This document shows, one piece after another, positions 32,943-41,568 of a stretch of DNA of 64,000 bases; position 1 is the stretch's first letter; each line of letters begins with the position of its first letter. The DNA comes from Comamonas sp. B21-038 (GTDB lineage Bacteria; Pseudomonadota; Gammaproteobacteria; Burkholderiales; Burkholderiaceae_C), in assembly GCF_022387135.1 (NCBI RefSeq), contig NZ_CP092462.1:1922001-1986000 (forward strand), written 5' to 3'. Below the pieces are notes generated by a model. The model was not told the DNA's origin. It made no database searches and saw nothing but the letters and a program-made list of their open reading frames with translations. The position numbers and the translations under genes were made by a program.

Positions 32943-34058
32943 TTAGCGGCGGGCAGCCGCAGTGTCCACAGCGAACAGACCCTGGTCGTGCGCAGTGCCG
33001 TCCCAGTCGAAGGTGGACTTCTTCACCCCGAAGATGGACGAGGTGGTGATGATCACCTGGTTACCACGGTCGGCGGTTTCTTCGTGCCAGCCGTAACGCA
33101 TGCCAGTGCCAGGCGAGCCGAACGCGATCACACCAGCCTGCGCACCCATGAACAGCGCACGCGCGGTTTCGACGTTGCCGCCGGCGCCGTGGTTGTTGTG
33201 GCGGATCACATTGCGGTGGCTGTGCAGGATCACGTTGCGGTGCATGCCCAGCGCCTGCTTGAACAGGGGCGACTTGGAGCCCAGCGCACCAGCGGCGGCC
33301 TTCTGCAGGTCCATCCATTCGCCGGTAGCGGTGTTGTTGCGCAGGTCGTCTTCCTGCCAGGTGTGCATCACCATGACATAGACTTCTTCGCCATCCACCA
33401 TGCAAGGCTGCATCACGGGCACGTTGGTAGCACCACCGCCTTGGACATCGGCACGCGTCTTGGCAGCGCCGATCACCTTCAGGCTCATCTTGTCAGTAGC
33501 GTCGATGTTGGTCACGGCCGTAGCATCGCCGCCGAACAGGTGCGCGTACACCGATGGTGCAGTCAGAGGGTTGCCGGCTCGACCCTGGTAGCCCAGCGGC
33601 AGCAGGAAGTTTTCATTCACGCCGCGCGAGCCAGACAGGTAGGTGAAGTTCAGCTCATCGTGGAAGCGGCCCCACCAGCTGGCTTGCTGGGTCTTGGCGC
33701 GCTCACGCAGGTTGTGCAGCGTGCGCTTGCGGGTCATGCGGCCGCCGGTGTTCACACCCCCGCGCGCCTGGTCGATGTACAGCTGGTCGGTGTAGAAGCG
33801 CTGCGCCTCTTCCTTGCCTTCCAGCGTGTCATCGCCTTCGACCGGCGCCATGCGCAGCTCGGCCAGCAGGTCATAGGTGATCAGGTCGCCCTGCTCCGAT
33901 TCGAGATCGGTGAGCACCTGGATAGGCACTCGGGCACCTTGGCCCACGGCAGAAAACTTCTTGCCGAAGTAGGAAGCCTGCGAGGCTTCGAGGGTCAACT
34001 CGCCGGAAAAGCGCTTGACGGCACGGGGGCTGTTCACGCCCACAATGGTTTTACCCAT
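32943..34058 (-). CDS. N4-gp56-family major capsid protein
   Basis: A 371-residue protein. GDLITYDLLAELRMAPVEGD, then TLEGKEEAQRFYTDQLYIDQ and the Arg-rich RMTRKRTLHNLRERAKTQ, match the N4-gp56 type major capsid family; the late segment VFVMVM... is here VYVMVMHTWQEDDLRN. Length fits the family. Upstream are an 18-bp element (34078-34095) and a late-gene repeat (34147-34161), suggesting special control of this most abundant product. Confidence 0.88.
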   Translation of the reverse strand: MGKTIVGVNSPRAVKRFSGELTLEASQASYFGKKFSAVGQGARVPIQVLTDLESEQGDLITYDLLAELRMAPVEGDDTLEGKEEAQRFYTDQLYIDQARGGVNTGGRMTRKRTLHNLRERAKTQQASWWGRFHDELNFTYLSGSRGVNENFLLPLGYQGRAGNPLTAPSVYAHLFGGDATAVTNIDATDKMSLKVIGAAKTRADVQGGGATNVPVMQPCMVDGEEVYVMVMHTWQEDDLRNNTATGEWMDLQKAAAGALGSKSPLFKQALGMHRNVILHSHRNVIRHNNHGAGGNVETARALFMGAQAGVIAFGSPGTGMRYGWHEETADRGNQVIITTSSIFGVKKSTFDWDGTAHDQGLFAVDTAAARR

Positions 34059-34077
34059 GGATTGCTCCTAGTGGTTG

Positions 34078-34095
34078 CGAGCACTCCAGCGCCCC
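34078..34095 (-). repeat. second late element, copy B
   Basis: CGAGCACTCCAGCGCCCC on +, 19 nt before the capsid start. Identical to 30713-30730. Confidence 0.65.
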
Positions 34096-34138
34096 GGTTT
34101 GAAATTCATCAGCCCCACGGTGCGGGGTCTGACAGAAG

Positions 34139-34342
34139 CTACGATGGCAGGCTTGGCACGGGCCTTGCAGCTGCTGTGTTCTTTGTGATCACGGTTTTTG
34201 AGTCCGCCGAGATGGCCATACGGGCAGTCTTGCCCTTCTTGTATTCCAGCTCGATGCGCACGCCGCCGATGATCAGCACGTCACCCGTGCGCAGCTCCAT
34301 GGAGATGCGCCGGGTTTGGGGGGTCTTGTCAGCCGAAGTCAT
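34139..34342 (-). CDS. small protein with CsrA-like pattern
   Basis: A 67-residue protein. Residues about 16-55 (MELRTGDVLIIGGVRIELEY, then GKTARMAISADSKTVITKN) fit the five-strand pattern of CsrA/RsmA: R.GE.L.IG..V.I.V....G..VRI.I.A...V. The RNA-contact end of CsrA (VHREEI) is replaced by VITKN, so RNA binding by the same surface is uncertain. It lies between scaffold and capsid genes. Its stop codon region overlaps a late-gene repeat. Confidence 0.6.
   Translation of the reverse strand: MTSADKTPQTRRISMELRTGDVLIIGGVRIELEYKKGKTARMAISADSKTVITKNTAAARPVPSLPS
34147..34161 (-). repeat. late-gene upstream repeat, copy 5
   Basis: GCAGGCTTGGCACGG on +, within the last codons of the CsrA-like gene and 88 nt before the capsid start. 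Confidence 0.6.
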
Positions 34343-34350
34343 TGCACCCT

Positions 34351-35373
34351 TCAGGCCGAACGCAGGTAACGCGCGTGCTTCTCGGGTGAGCGCGTCTTCA
34401 GCTCCGACAGGGCGCGCTCATAATCCAGGCCTTCCAGCTTGTCCAGCTCGGCAAATTCATTGCTGATCGGATCGGCATCACCTGCACCACCTGGCACGTC
34501 GGCCAGGGTGTTCACCACCTTGGAGGTGTCGGGCTTGCGGTTGACTGCGCCAGGCTTCGCGGCCGTGGTCGGAATGCTGTGCAGCACCACCATGCGCTTG
34601 TGCGCTTCTTCCAGCAGCCAGCGCGATGCGCGGTTCTCGTTGCCTGGCTGGGCCGCGATGGCACGCAGGAACGTGTCGAACTCCGCCTGTTTGGCCGTGT
34701 CCTTGGTGTAGTCGATGATGCCCAGCTCGGGAGACTTGGCGGCATCGGCGACAAAAGTGTTGATAGCGTTCAGCCAAGCATCAGCCTGGGACTGTTGGCG
34801 CATCTCCTCGGCGATGCTCGCGCGGTTCTTCAGGTCGCGCAGGCTGTCGCGCTTGTCTTCCAGCTCATCGAGCTTCGCCTCGTACTCATCGGCATCGATG
34901 TCGCCATCGTTGAGGCTTCGGCGCAGGGCGTGCATGGCCTTGCGATTGTCGGCGAGCTGCGTGTCCAGGTCATCCGGGACTGTGACCGAGTACCCGCCCT
35001 TGGCTTTCGCCGATGGCGTCGCCGCATCCTTGCCAGCTTCACCAGCATCTTCGTCGGGCTTGTCCGTGGGTTCAGGCTTCTTCTCGGGCTCGCCACCTTC
35101 GGGCTTCTTGTCAGCTTCGGACTGCTTGCCGCCATCTGGCTTGCCACCCTTGTTAGGGTCACCGCCGTCATCAGGCTTGCCCTGGCCCGTCTTGTCATCG
35201 TCGCTTTGATCGTCGTTCTTGTCGTTATCGTCGTCGTTGTCGTCGCCGTCCAGCGAGCCTTGGCCCAGCGCCGCCAGCGCAGCGGCGTTGTCAGCGTCAG
35301 CGTCGTAGTCGTCATCTTCGAGGGCTTCCAGCTCCTCGGCGGAAAGCAGACGGTTGCGGTCTTCGGTGGTCAT
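34351..35373 (-). CDS. capsid scaffold protein
   Basis: A 340-residue, very acidic protein. Residues 15-120 are Asp/Gly/Lys-rich and disordered; residues about 135-205 are a heptad-like helix (LDELEDKRDSLRDLKNRASI); the C-terminus ends with basic KARYLRSA-like residues (PEKHARYLRSA). This composition and position just before the capsid gene are typical for scaffolding proteins. A late-gene repeat is 42 nt upstream. Confidence 0.8.
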   Translation of the reverse strand: MTTEDRNRLLSAEELEALEDDDYDADADNAAALAALGQGSLDGDDNDDDNDKNDDQSDDDKTGQGKPDDGGDPNKGGKPDGGKQSEADKKPEGGEPEKKPEPTDKPDEDAGEAGKDAATPSAKAKGGYSVTVPDDLDTQLADNRKAMHALRRSLNDGDIDADEYEAKLDELEDKRDSLRDLKNRASIAEEMRQQSQADAWLNAINTFVADAAKSPELGIIDYTKDTAKQAEFDTFLRAIAAQPGNENRASRWLLEEAHKRMVVLHSIPTTAAKPGAVNRKPDTSKVVNTLADVPGGAGDADPISNEFAELDKLEGLDYERALSELKTRSPEKHARYLRSA

Positions 35374-35384
35374 GATGTGCGCTC

Positions 35385-35915
35385 CTATTGGTTTGCTGAA
35401 GGTGCCACGACAATGGCAGGCTTGGTACGAGGCCAGGCCTCCTGCATCAGTCGCGCATCAGCAGCGTGTCCTTCAGCTTGGCCCGCGATTCCCGCACCAC
35501 CCTCTGCCAGTCTTCCACCTGCAGCTGCCATTGCTTCGAATACGGCTGTGCAGGTTGTGGCGTACTCTGCGAGGGCGGGTCGGGCAGCGTCAGTGATGCG
35601 CTGGGGGAGCTTGGCAAAGTCGCCCCGCAGCCCTGCAGCAGTGCCGCGCACATCAAGAATGAGAGTGCCCAGCTCTTGCTGCGCTTTCGCATTGGCGCTG
35701 TTGCCAGCTTGGAAGTTGGATAGAGCATCTGTAAATCCTTTATGAAAACCGGCCATGTCACCCAGCACTTTCCGGGCCTCCTGCAGATCCTGGCCAGACG
35801 CATCCAGCTTCAGCTGGGCAATCTGCCGTTCGTAGCGATTGGCCTGCACATAGGCGGCACCGGATGCACCGATGGCCAGGGCCAGTCCTGCGGCAATGAG
35901 GTGGCTGTAGATCAC
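35385..35915 (-). CDS. i-spanin (Rz-like)
   Basis: A 176-residue protein with one N-terminal membrane helix (SHLIAAGLALAIGASGAAYV) and a periplasmic helical part containing KAQQELGTLILDVRG. It overlaps the endolysin by an ATGA junction and carries the o-spanin gene embedded in another frame, the hallmark of an Rz/Rz1 pair. Together they fuse the inner and outer membranes in the last step of lysis. Confidence 0.82.
   Translation of the reverse strand: MIYSHLIAAGLALAIGASGAAYVQANRYERQIAQLKLDASGQDLQEARKVLGDMAGFHKGFTDALSNFQAGNSANAKAQQELGTLILDVRGTAAGLRGDFAKLPQRITDAARPALAEYATTCTAVFEAMAAAGGRLAEGGAGIAGQAEGHAADARLMQEAWPRTKPAIVVAPSANQ
35416..35430 (-). repeat. late-gene upstream repeat, copy 6
   Basis: GCAGGCTTGGTACGA on +, inside the end of the Rz-like gene, 42 nt before the scaffold start. 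Confidence 0.6.
35447..35692 (-). CDS. o-spanin (Rz1-like lipoprotein) embedded in Rz
   Basis: 81 residues from the ATG at 35692, entirely inside the Rz-like gene in another frame. MRKRSKSWALSFLMCAALLQ followed by GC is a lipoprotein signal with the lipobox LLQGC. The mature part is short and Pro-rich (LTLPDPPSQSTPQPAQP), then a helix with EDWQRVVRESRAKL. This is exactly the form of Rz1 proteins, which sit in the outer membrane and bind the i-spanin. Confidence 0.85.
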   Translation of the reverse strand: MRKRSKSWALSFLMCAALLQGCGATLPSSPSASLTLPDPPSQSTPQPAQPYSKQWQLQVEDWQRVVRESRAKLKDTLLMRD

Positions 35916-36523
35916 TGTCCACCCCCTGCTACTGTCTCAGCACATCGCGCCAAAGGCACATTGCCGAGCCGATGGTCTACCCACCCGACAACGAAGGTAG
36001 GCATGCCAAGGCGCATGTAGTGAGCACCCTGCTGCACGTCCACCAGCTTCAGCACCATCTCGCAGGCCTTGGCCCGGCCTCGCTTGCGCTCCAGCGCCTG
36101 GTATGCGGCCAAAGTGCGGGGGCCCAGCTGGCCGTCTACGGTCAACATGGGATAGTCTTGACCGCCGCGATTGAGCTGGTTCAGCGCCTCCTGGAACCAG
36201 CGACTGGCCCGCCCAGCTCCCGCGTTCACGCCGGCGTCTACCAGCTTGTGGCCCACCGCCGGCGAGATGGCTATGACCCGGTTAAAGCCCGGCTCGTTGA
36301 TGTAGTCCTGGGAGTAGATGTCGACAGCCACCTCCTTTGGCAGCTGCTCCATAGACCCCTGGTAGCCGTGGTCGCGGGCTACCTTTTCCGTGATTCCGTG
36401 GTTGGTAGCCCCACCTGGATCCTTCGGGTCATTGACGAAACCGCCTTCGACCGCGAACAGCGCGCCCACGATTGCCGCCGCTGCTGCCAGGGTGGAGCCC
36501 CAAATTTTGGCCTTGTCGCTCAT
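35912..36523 (-). CDS. GH108 endolysin with N-terminal membrane segment
   Basis: A 203-residue lysozyme-like enzyme. The N-terminal hydrophobic stretch (STLAAAAAIVGALFAV) suggests a signal-anchor-release or membrane-tethered form. EGGFVNDPKDPGGATNHGIT has Glu26 as probable catalytic acid, as in the glycosyl hydrolase 108 family. A C-terminal part with VDGQLGPRTLAAYQAL fits the peptidoglycan-binding PG_3 domain usual in this family. It overlaps the holin and Rz genes by 4 nt each. Confidence 0.88.
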   Translation of the reverse strand: MSDKAKIWGSTLAAAAAIVGALFAVEGGFVNDPKDPGGATNHGITEKVARDHGYQGSMEQLPKEVAVDIYSQDYINEPGFNRVIAISPAVGHKLVDAGVNAGAGRASRWFQEALNQLNRGGQDYPMLTVDGQLGPRTLAAYQALERKRGRAKACEMVLKLVDVQQGAHYMRLGMPTFVVGWVDHRLGNVPLARCAETVAGGGQ

Positions 36524-36855
36524 TCATCGACCTCCAGCACGCCCAGGTCCGTGTCGCGCTCCGGCACATAGACGGGGCGCCCGGTCGAGCGCATCAGATC
36601 AATACGCATTTGGCGCTCGCTCTGCCGCAGCTCGTGCTCCTTCTGACGCCGCGCATCATCGACCCGTCGAAGTTTGGAGGCTTCGAGCTTGAAGTACCAG
36701 GTGATCAGCAAACCGCCGATGGCCACCATGGCACCAACCATGCCGAAGAATTCGTTGGATGTGAACCACCCGAGACCTGTCATGCCCGCTCCTGCCATTG
36801 AAACTTTGTTGCCAGCTGCAGCAACGCTTTCAACGGTTTCAATCTTGATTGCCAT
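36520..36855 (-). CDS. holin (HP1-type)
   Basis: 111 residues from the ATG at 36855 (MAIKIETVESV); an upstream Met is less likely. It has one clear membrane helix (FFGMVGAMVAIGGLLITWYF), preceded by a weaker Gly-rich one (VSMAGAGMTGLGWF), and a charged C-terminal tail (KLRRVDDARRQKEHELRQSE). This matches HP1-like phage holins that time membrane opening. It overlaps the portal stop and the endolysin start. Confidence 0.8.
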   Translation of the reverse strand: MAIKIETVESVAAAGNKVSMAGAGMTGLGWFTSNEFFGMVGAMVAIGGLLITWYFKLEASKLRRVDDARRQKEHELRQSERQMRIDLMRSTGRPVYVPERDTDLGVLEVDE

Positions 36856-39190
36856 TGCCACGCCCTTCAAATTGGTTGAGTTGTTTGTTCATGCCGTCCA
36901 TGCGCTGGCGGCTGGCGGCCTGGATCTCGGCCACGCGCTCGCGCGAATCCGCCTCGATGCGGGCTACCTGCAGCTTCACATCGCCGTCGCTCTTAATCTG
37001 CAGGGTCTTGTTGGCCAGATCAGCCTGGGCCTTGGCCAGCTGCTTTTGCACTTGGCCCAGCTCCAGGTCGGCATCGCGCTTCACCGTGGCGGCCACCCCC
37101 TCCATCTGCTGGGCCAGCTCAGCATTGCCGCCGCCCGTGCGCAGCTGCTCGGCCTCGGCTTCCAATTTCTGGGCGCGGGCATTGACCTCGCGCACCTTAG
37201 CCACCTGCTCCTCCAGCGCCGCACGCGCCTGCTGCTGCTGCAGCTGCAGGGCTTCGGCCTGGGCCTGCATCTGCTCCTGCATTTGCTGCTGCTCTTCGGG
37301 TGTCAGAGGCTTGTTGGGGTCGCGCTCGCCCGTCAGCTTGCGCAGCTCGTCCGCGATCGCTTCGTTGTTGGGTAGGTCGCTGTACTCCATGGCGATGGTC
37401 AGCAGGCGCATGGCCGCATCTGGTGGCATGCGGCCGGCCATCTGGTTCAGCGCATCGAACATCACCTGGCGCAGCGTGCCCGAGTAATCCTGCTCGGACA
37501 CCACGAAGTCGGCCAGACTGGCGGTGATGTCGTTCAGGTAGCGCACCGAGCCATCTGGCTGCTGCTCAGGCTGGTTGACCTTCACCCACTCCAGGGCGCC
37601 ACGGTGGCCCGTCAGACGGATCACCTTTTCTTCCGTGTACCACTGCTCCACCAGGGAGAGGAGCTTTTCGCCCTGCACCTGCACGGCAAAGCGCAGGTTG
37701 TCGAATGGCTGGGTGGTGACCACGCTGCCCTGCATCTGCCGGGCCTTGATGGCCTCGCCGCTGCTGGCGTTGGTCTGGCGGCCCAGGTTCTCGTTGGAGA
37801 TACCCGCGTTCTTCTGGATGGCCTGCGCATCCAGGGTCATCATCTGCACCTGGCCAGCGGCCAGTTCACTGTCGCGGTGCAGTTCCAACTTCTTGCCTGC
37901 CTTGTAGATGATCACGCCATCTGGCATGTTGGCCTCGTCACGCGTCTCGTTGATATCGGTGACGGCGCCCTCTTCTGCCAGGATCTGGTTGGTGCTCAGG
38001 GAGAACAGCGCCTTGCTGGCACGCTTGTTCAGATCCATCTGCAGATCGCGCACGCGCCGCACCACGCCATAGGGCATGCGATCCCGGCCGCGCCGGTAGC
38101 ACCAGATGGGCGTCAGGGTGAAGGCGTTGTGACGCATGGGCATGGGGCCCAGGGCCAGCAGGTGCTCTTCGGTCATGACCGCCACATGCATGCGCATTAC
38201 CACACAGTCGGTGATGGAGCCGCCAAAGGCCATCACCACCGCATTCAGCGCATCGTCCCACTCCTCAACGAACGAGCCTTTGAACGGGCCGCTGGATACC
38301 ACGCGCGCCGATACCGGCATGCGGAACTGCGCCTCGATCAGGCGAACACGCTTGCGCGGCTCACCGCCCACGTTGCCCCGGCCCGAAGAGAGGAACTTGC
38401 CAGTGGTGTCACTGGTGTGCGAGCCTTTGACCTCGCCCTGGTAGTAAAACTCGTCCTCAGTCCACTGCGTGGCGCTGTACTGGTCATCGTGCATCGAGGC
38501 ACGTTGCAGCATGTCGGCCCGCTCTGGGTACATCGCCATAGCCACGTCCTCGTCCGTCCAGCGGGAGCGGAAGATATATCGTGCATCGGACAGGTCTGGC
38601 TCCAGCGAGAACGAGTCGTGGATGACATTGCGCCAGTCCTCGTACTTGTCGTAGATCACGTCCTTGGTGGGGTCGTTGCGCACGCCAGAGTCCACCCAGC
38701 CGATACCCACCTTTACAGCATCCTCAAAGGCCCGGGAGCGGTTGAACTGGCTGCGGTTCAGGTCCGTGACGTACTTCAGGACCTTTGTTTTCACATCGGC
38801 CATCTCCACGTCATCTTCGGTGCGCGGCAGCACCTTCCAGTCCACGCGTGCCCGGCGCTCGGTGCCAATGAGCCAGTCCACCATGGGGGCCACCTCATTG
38901 AACACCAGCGGCGCCTGGCCGCGCTCCTCCAGCTCGGCAGCGTCGGCGAAGTCCCACTGGTCGCCGTCATAGAAATCGTGGTCCACCGCCATCTGCATGC
39001 GGTTCTCGGCTTGAATCTCGCGCTCGCGGTAGTACCAGCCCATGAGCTTCTTGTGCCACTTGCGGGCCTCCGGACGGTCCAGGATGTGCGCCGGCTGCTC
39101 GCTGCCTTCCTCAGTTTTGCCCTCGTCCACGTTGACGACGTTCTCGCCAGGTGCATAGGCGCGGTTGGGGCTGAATTCAAAGTCAGGCAT
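36839..39190 (-). CDS. portal protein (P22-like)
   Basis: A 783-residue protein. FYDGDQWDFADAAELEERGQ, APLVFNEVAPMVDWLIGTER and the DEDVAMAMYPERAD region are typical of P22/N4-like podovirus portals. Residues about 640-783 form a long Gln/Glu/Ala-rich helix (the barrel part, with PEEQQQMQEQMQAQAEAL). It forms the 12-part ring through which DNA is packed. The order terminase - small gene - portal is normal. Confidence 0.9.
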   Translation of the reverse strand: MPDFEFSPNRAYAPGENVVNVDEGKTEEGSEQPAHILDRPEARKWHKKLMGWYYREREIQAENRMQMAVDHDFYDGDQWDFADAAELEERGQAPLVFNEVAPMVDWLIGTERRARVDWKVLPRTEDDVEMADVKTKVLKYVTDLNRSQFNRSRAFEDAVKVGIGWVDSGVRNDPTKDVIYDKYEDWRNVIHDSFSLEPDLSDARYIFRSRWTDEDVAMAMYPERADMLQRASMHDDQYSATQWTEDEFYYQGEVKGSHTSDTTGKFLSSGRGNVGGEPRKRVRLIEAQFRMPVSARVVSSGPFKGSFVEEWDDALNAVVMAFGGSITDCVVMRMHVAVMTEEHLLALGPMPMRHNAFTLTPIWCYRRGRDRMPYGVVRRVRDLQMDLNKRASKALFSLSTNQILAEEGAVTDINETRDEANMPDGVIIYKAGKKLELHRDSELAAGQVQMMTLDAQAIQKNAGISNENLGRQTNASSGEAIKARQMQGSVVTTQPFDNLRFAVQVQGEKLLSLVEQWYTEEKVIRLTGHRGALEWVKVNQPEQQPDGSVRYLNDITASLADFVVSEQDYSGTLRQVMFDALNQMAGRMPPDAAMRLLTIAMEYSDLPNNEAIADELRKLTGERDPNKPLTPEEQQQMQEQMQAQAEALQLQQQQARAALEEQVAKVREVNARAQKLEAEAEQLRTGGGNAELAQQMEGVAATVKRDADLELGQVQKQLAKAQADLANKTLQIKSDGDVKLQVARIEADSRERVAEIQAASRQRMDGMNKQLNQFEGRGNGNQD

Positions 39191-39608
39191 ATTCCGCCCC
39201 CTTGTCTTCCGGCAGCGTCAGCGCCTCGCGGGCCACCTCTTTGCCGTCCTGCTTGACTATCAGCTCACCGAACTCGCGCCCGGCCTCTGGCTTGTTCCAG
39301 ACAGGCTCAGACGGCATGCGGTAGAGATCGGGCAAGCCTTCGTTGAGGATGGTGGCCACTCGAACCCAGTTTGCCCGGCTGGGCTCGATGCCCAGGACAT
39401 CGCAGGCGACCTTGCACTGGCTGGCCAGGTACTTGGGATCGTCGTATTTGTAGGCCGCGCTCTCCATGAGCACGTACCACGGCGACTTCGAGCGGTAAGC
39501 AGGGATCAGGACCAGCGCCCGCTCGGCGTTGATCCAGGTGTAGACGGCGAGCAAGTCCCCGTGCTGGCGGTGAATGTGCGCTTTGCGCAGGTCGATACAT
39601 GCAGGCAT
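39183..39608 (-). CDS. phage protein between terminase and portal, unknown
   Basis: 141 residues from the ATG at 39608 (MPACIDLRK), chosen because the late-gene repeat ends 13 nt before it. VYTWINAERALVLIPAYRSK and SPWYVLMESAAYKYDDPKYL are the clearest stretches. It resembles hypothetical proteins beside portals in podophages. Overlaps the portal start by 8 nt. Confidence 0.68.
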   Translation of the reverse strand: MPACIDLRKAHIHRQHGDLLAVYTWINAERALVLIPAYRSKSPWYVLMESAAYKYDDPKYLASQCKVACDVLGIEPSRANWVRVATILNEGLPDLYRMPSEPVWNKPEAGREFGELIVKQDGKEVAREALTLPEDKGAEYA

Positions 39609-39621
39609 GCCCGCCACAGTG

Positions 39622-39638
39622 GCAGGCTTGGCACGCTA
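39622..39638 (-). repeat. late-gene upstream repeat, copy 7
   Basis: GCAGGCTTGGCACGCTA on +, overlapping the terminase stop codon and 13 nt from the next start. Confidence 0.7.
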
Positions 39639-40919
39639 TCGAACCATTGCACCGCCGCGCCGGCGCAAAGCTTTTGCGCTGGTGGTGACACCGTTGTCCA
39701 TCAGCGGCACCGCCTGTCCGGCATAGCGCCACACGTCAGCGCCATGGCTGGCGTCATCGTGCAGCGGCGCGCCTGGCTCACCGGTGCGCGGGTCGATCAT
39801 CCGTTTGTAGCGCTTCATGCAGTCCAGGAAGACATCGCATTCTTCCTCATCGATGTAGGCTTTGGGGAAGAGGGACCGCGCCAGGCGTATGCCCGCCTCG
39901 ATGCCAGACACCGGAAGCACATGCGATGTTCGGCCCATCTCCTGCATGATGCCCTCCACGGTCGTGCCACTCTTGTGGTCACCGGTGCGCGCGTCGTGCG
40001 GAAGGAAGTCGGTGCCCCAGATCACGTCCCACTCATTCTCCAGCTGGATCACATAGTCCTCGACGGTCCGGTGGCTATCCTGGTAGTAGGCGATGCAGCG
40101 GAAGTCCATGTGCGTGCGCTGAATGAGCAAGATGGCCATGTAGTCGGCCCAGCCCAAGTCCCACACGGTATGCACGGGCAAGCGCGGGTCGTAGCTGACG
40201 CGGCACACGCGGCCCTGCTGGTAAAGCTTCTCGATCTCTTTGGCATAGATCGCGCCGGCCGCAGTCCGCTTGGGCTTCCCGCCCCAGATATTCGAATAGC
40301 TGTCGGGATCGAGCAGCTTGCACTGGCGGCGCTCCAGGTCCAGCACATGGGGAAACCACGGGTTATCCCGCCAGTTGATTTCGCACAGCCAAACATCAGC
40401 GCGCTTGGTCTTGATGAAGCGGCTGTATGTCTCGTCCGTCTCCATGTCCGGATTGAGGGTCATCCAGATCTCGCTGCCCTCCTTCCGGATGGTGGGCGTG
40501 AGCACGTCCCAGGACTTCTTACTCACGCTGTGCGCTTCTTCCACCCAGACGATGTCCACACCTTCAAAGGACTTGATCGGGTCCACGGTGTGGCTCTGCA
40601 GGCCGCCGAACAGGAACAGGGAGCCATTGGCGCCACGGATCTCGGTGTCCAGCACCTCAAAGAACGATTCCAGGCCCAGCCGCACAATGGCATCTTTCAG
40701 CAGTCGGTGCACAGAGTCGCGCATAGACTTCTGAATTTCGCGGGCGCAAAGGATGCGCAGCGGCTTCTCTGCCGCCATCACCAGCAGCACCGAAGCCACC
40801 GACCAGGACTTACCACCACCCCGGCCGCCGTACATCACCTTGTAGCGGCACGGCAGCCAGATGTCGGCCATCTTCTCCGGCAGCTGCAGCCGGGCGTGTG
40901 GCGGCTCAATCATCGTCAT
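39636..40919 (-). CDS. terL: terminase large subunit
   Basis: A 427-residue PBSX-type (Terminase_3) packaging ATPase-nuclease. Walker A MYGGRGGGKSWS is near residues 29-40; Walker B VDIVWVEEAH near 120-129; the coupling motif TLNP follows. DLGWAD near residue 253 and the later DIAD-like SHGADVWRY give the nuclease metal ligands. It cuts and packs concatemeric DNA. It overlaps the small subunit by 14 nt. Confidence 0.92.
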   Translation of the reverse strand: MTMIEPPHARLQLPEKMADIWLPCRYKVMYGGRGGGKSWSVASVLLVMAAEKPLRILCAREIQKSMRDSVHRLLKDAIVRLGLESFFEVLDTEIRGANGSLFLFGGLQSHTVDPIKSFEGVDIVWVEEAHSVSKKSWDVLTPTIRKEGSEIWMTLNPDMETDETYSRFIKTKRADVWLCEINWRDNPWFPHVLDLERRQCKLLDPDSYSNIWGGKPKRTAAGAIYAKEIEKLYQQGRVCRVSYDPRLPVHTVWDLGWADYMAILLIQRTHMDFRCIAYYQDSHRTVEDYVIQLENEWDVIWGTDFLPHDARTGDHKSGTTVEGIMQEMGRTSHVLPVSGIEAGIRLARSLFPKAYIDEEECDVFLDCMKRYKRMIDPRTGEPGAPLHDDASHGADVWRYAGQAVPLMDNGVTTSAKALRRRGGAMVR

Positions 40920-41556
40920 CCTCCACCGGTGCAGGCTTGACGAACTCGACAGCGATGCGCGCGCCGGCCCGAGCAGCCACGCCGACCAGCTCCTTTGAAT
41001 CCATGCCGAACGCCGTGCGCTCCAGGTCCACCAGCTTGGCCAGGCTCTCGGCCAGCACCTTCATGGTCTTGGAGCGCTCGGGCAGGGAGATAACCGCCTG
41101 GTACAGCTCGTTCAGCTTGTCGCGGCCCTTGTCGTCTGGCTTGTACAGCAGCTCGCCCAGTGTCTCCAGCAATTGCACGGTTTCAGGGTCGGCCTGCTGC
41201 TCCAGCTCGTCCAGCAGCGCATTCGTCACCCTGCGCGCCCGACTGATGTCACGGCGGTGGGCCAGCCTGATGTCGGCCACAGCCTGAGCATTGGCGTCCA
41301 CCACCTCACGTTCGGACGCAGCTCTTTCCGCGCGTACCTCTTTGCGTACCGCCTCTTTGCGTACCAGCTGCTCTGCCTTGTCCTGGATGCGTTCCGACAG
41401 GTCACGCGTCCACTCATCACGCTTGGCGCGCTTACGGATTGCCCCCTCACTGATGCCATGCTCTGCGCCGATCTGACGCAGGCTTTTGATCCCAGCCCGG
41501 TAATCCAGCTCGATCTTGTCCCAGTCCGCAGGGGCTTGTGGTTTCTCTGTGCTCAT
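40906..41556 (-). CDS. terS: terminase small subunit
   Basis: A 216-residue protein. Residues 10-55 form a helix-turn-helix (IKSLRQIGAEHGISEGAIRK, followed by RAKRDEW) that binds the packaging site. A central helical part oligomerises and the acidic C-terminus (APVEDDDD) can contact the large subunit. The start is 12 nt from a late-gene repeat and lacks a clear Shine-Dalgarno sequence. Confidence 0.88.
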   Translation of the reverse strand: MSTEKPQAPADWDKIELDYRAGIKSLRQIGAEHGISEGAIRKRAKRDEWTRDLSERIQDKAEQLVRKEAVRKEVRAERAASEREVVDANAQAVADIRLAHRRDISRARRVTNALLDELEQQADPETVQLLETLGELLYKPDDKGRDKLNELYQAVISLPERSKTMKVLAESLAKLVDLERTAFGMDSKELVGVAARAGARIAVEFVKPAPVEDDDD

Positions 41557-41568
41557 GCGGGCAACTTG

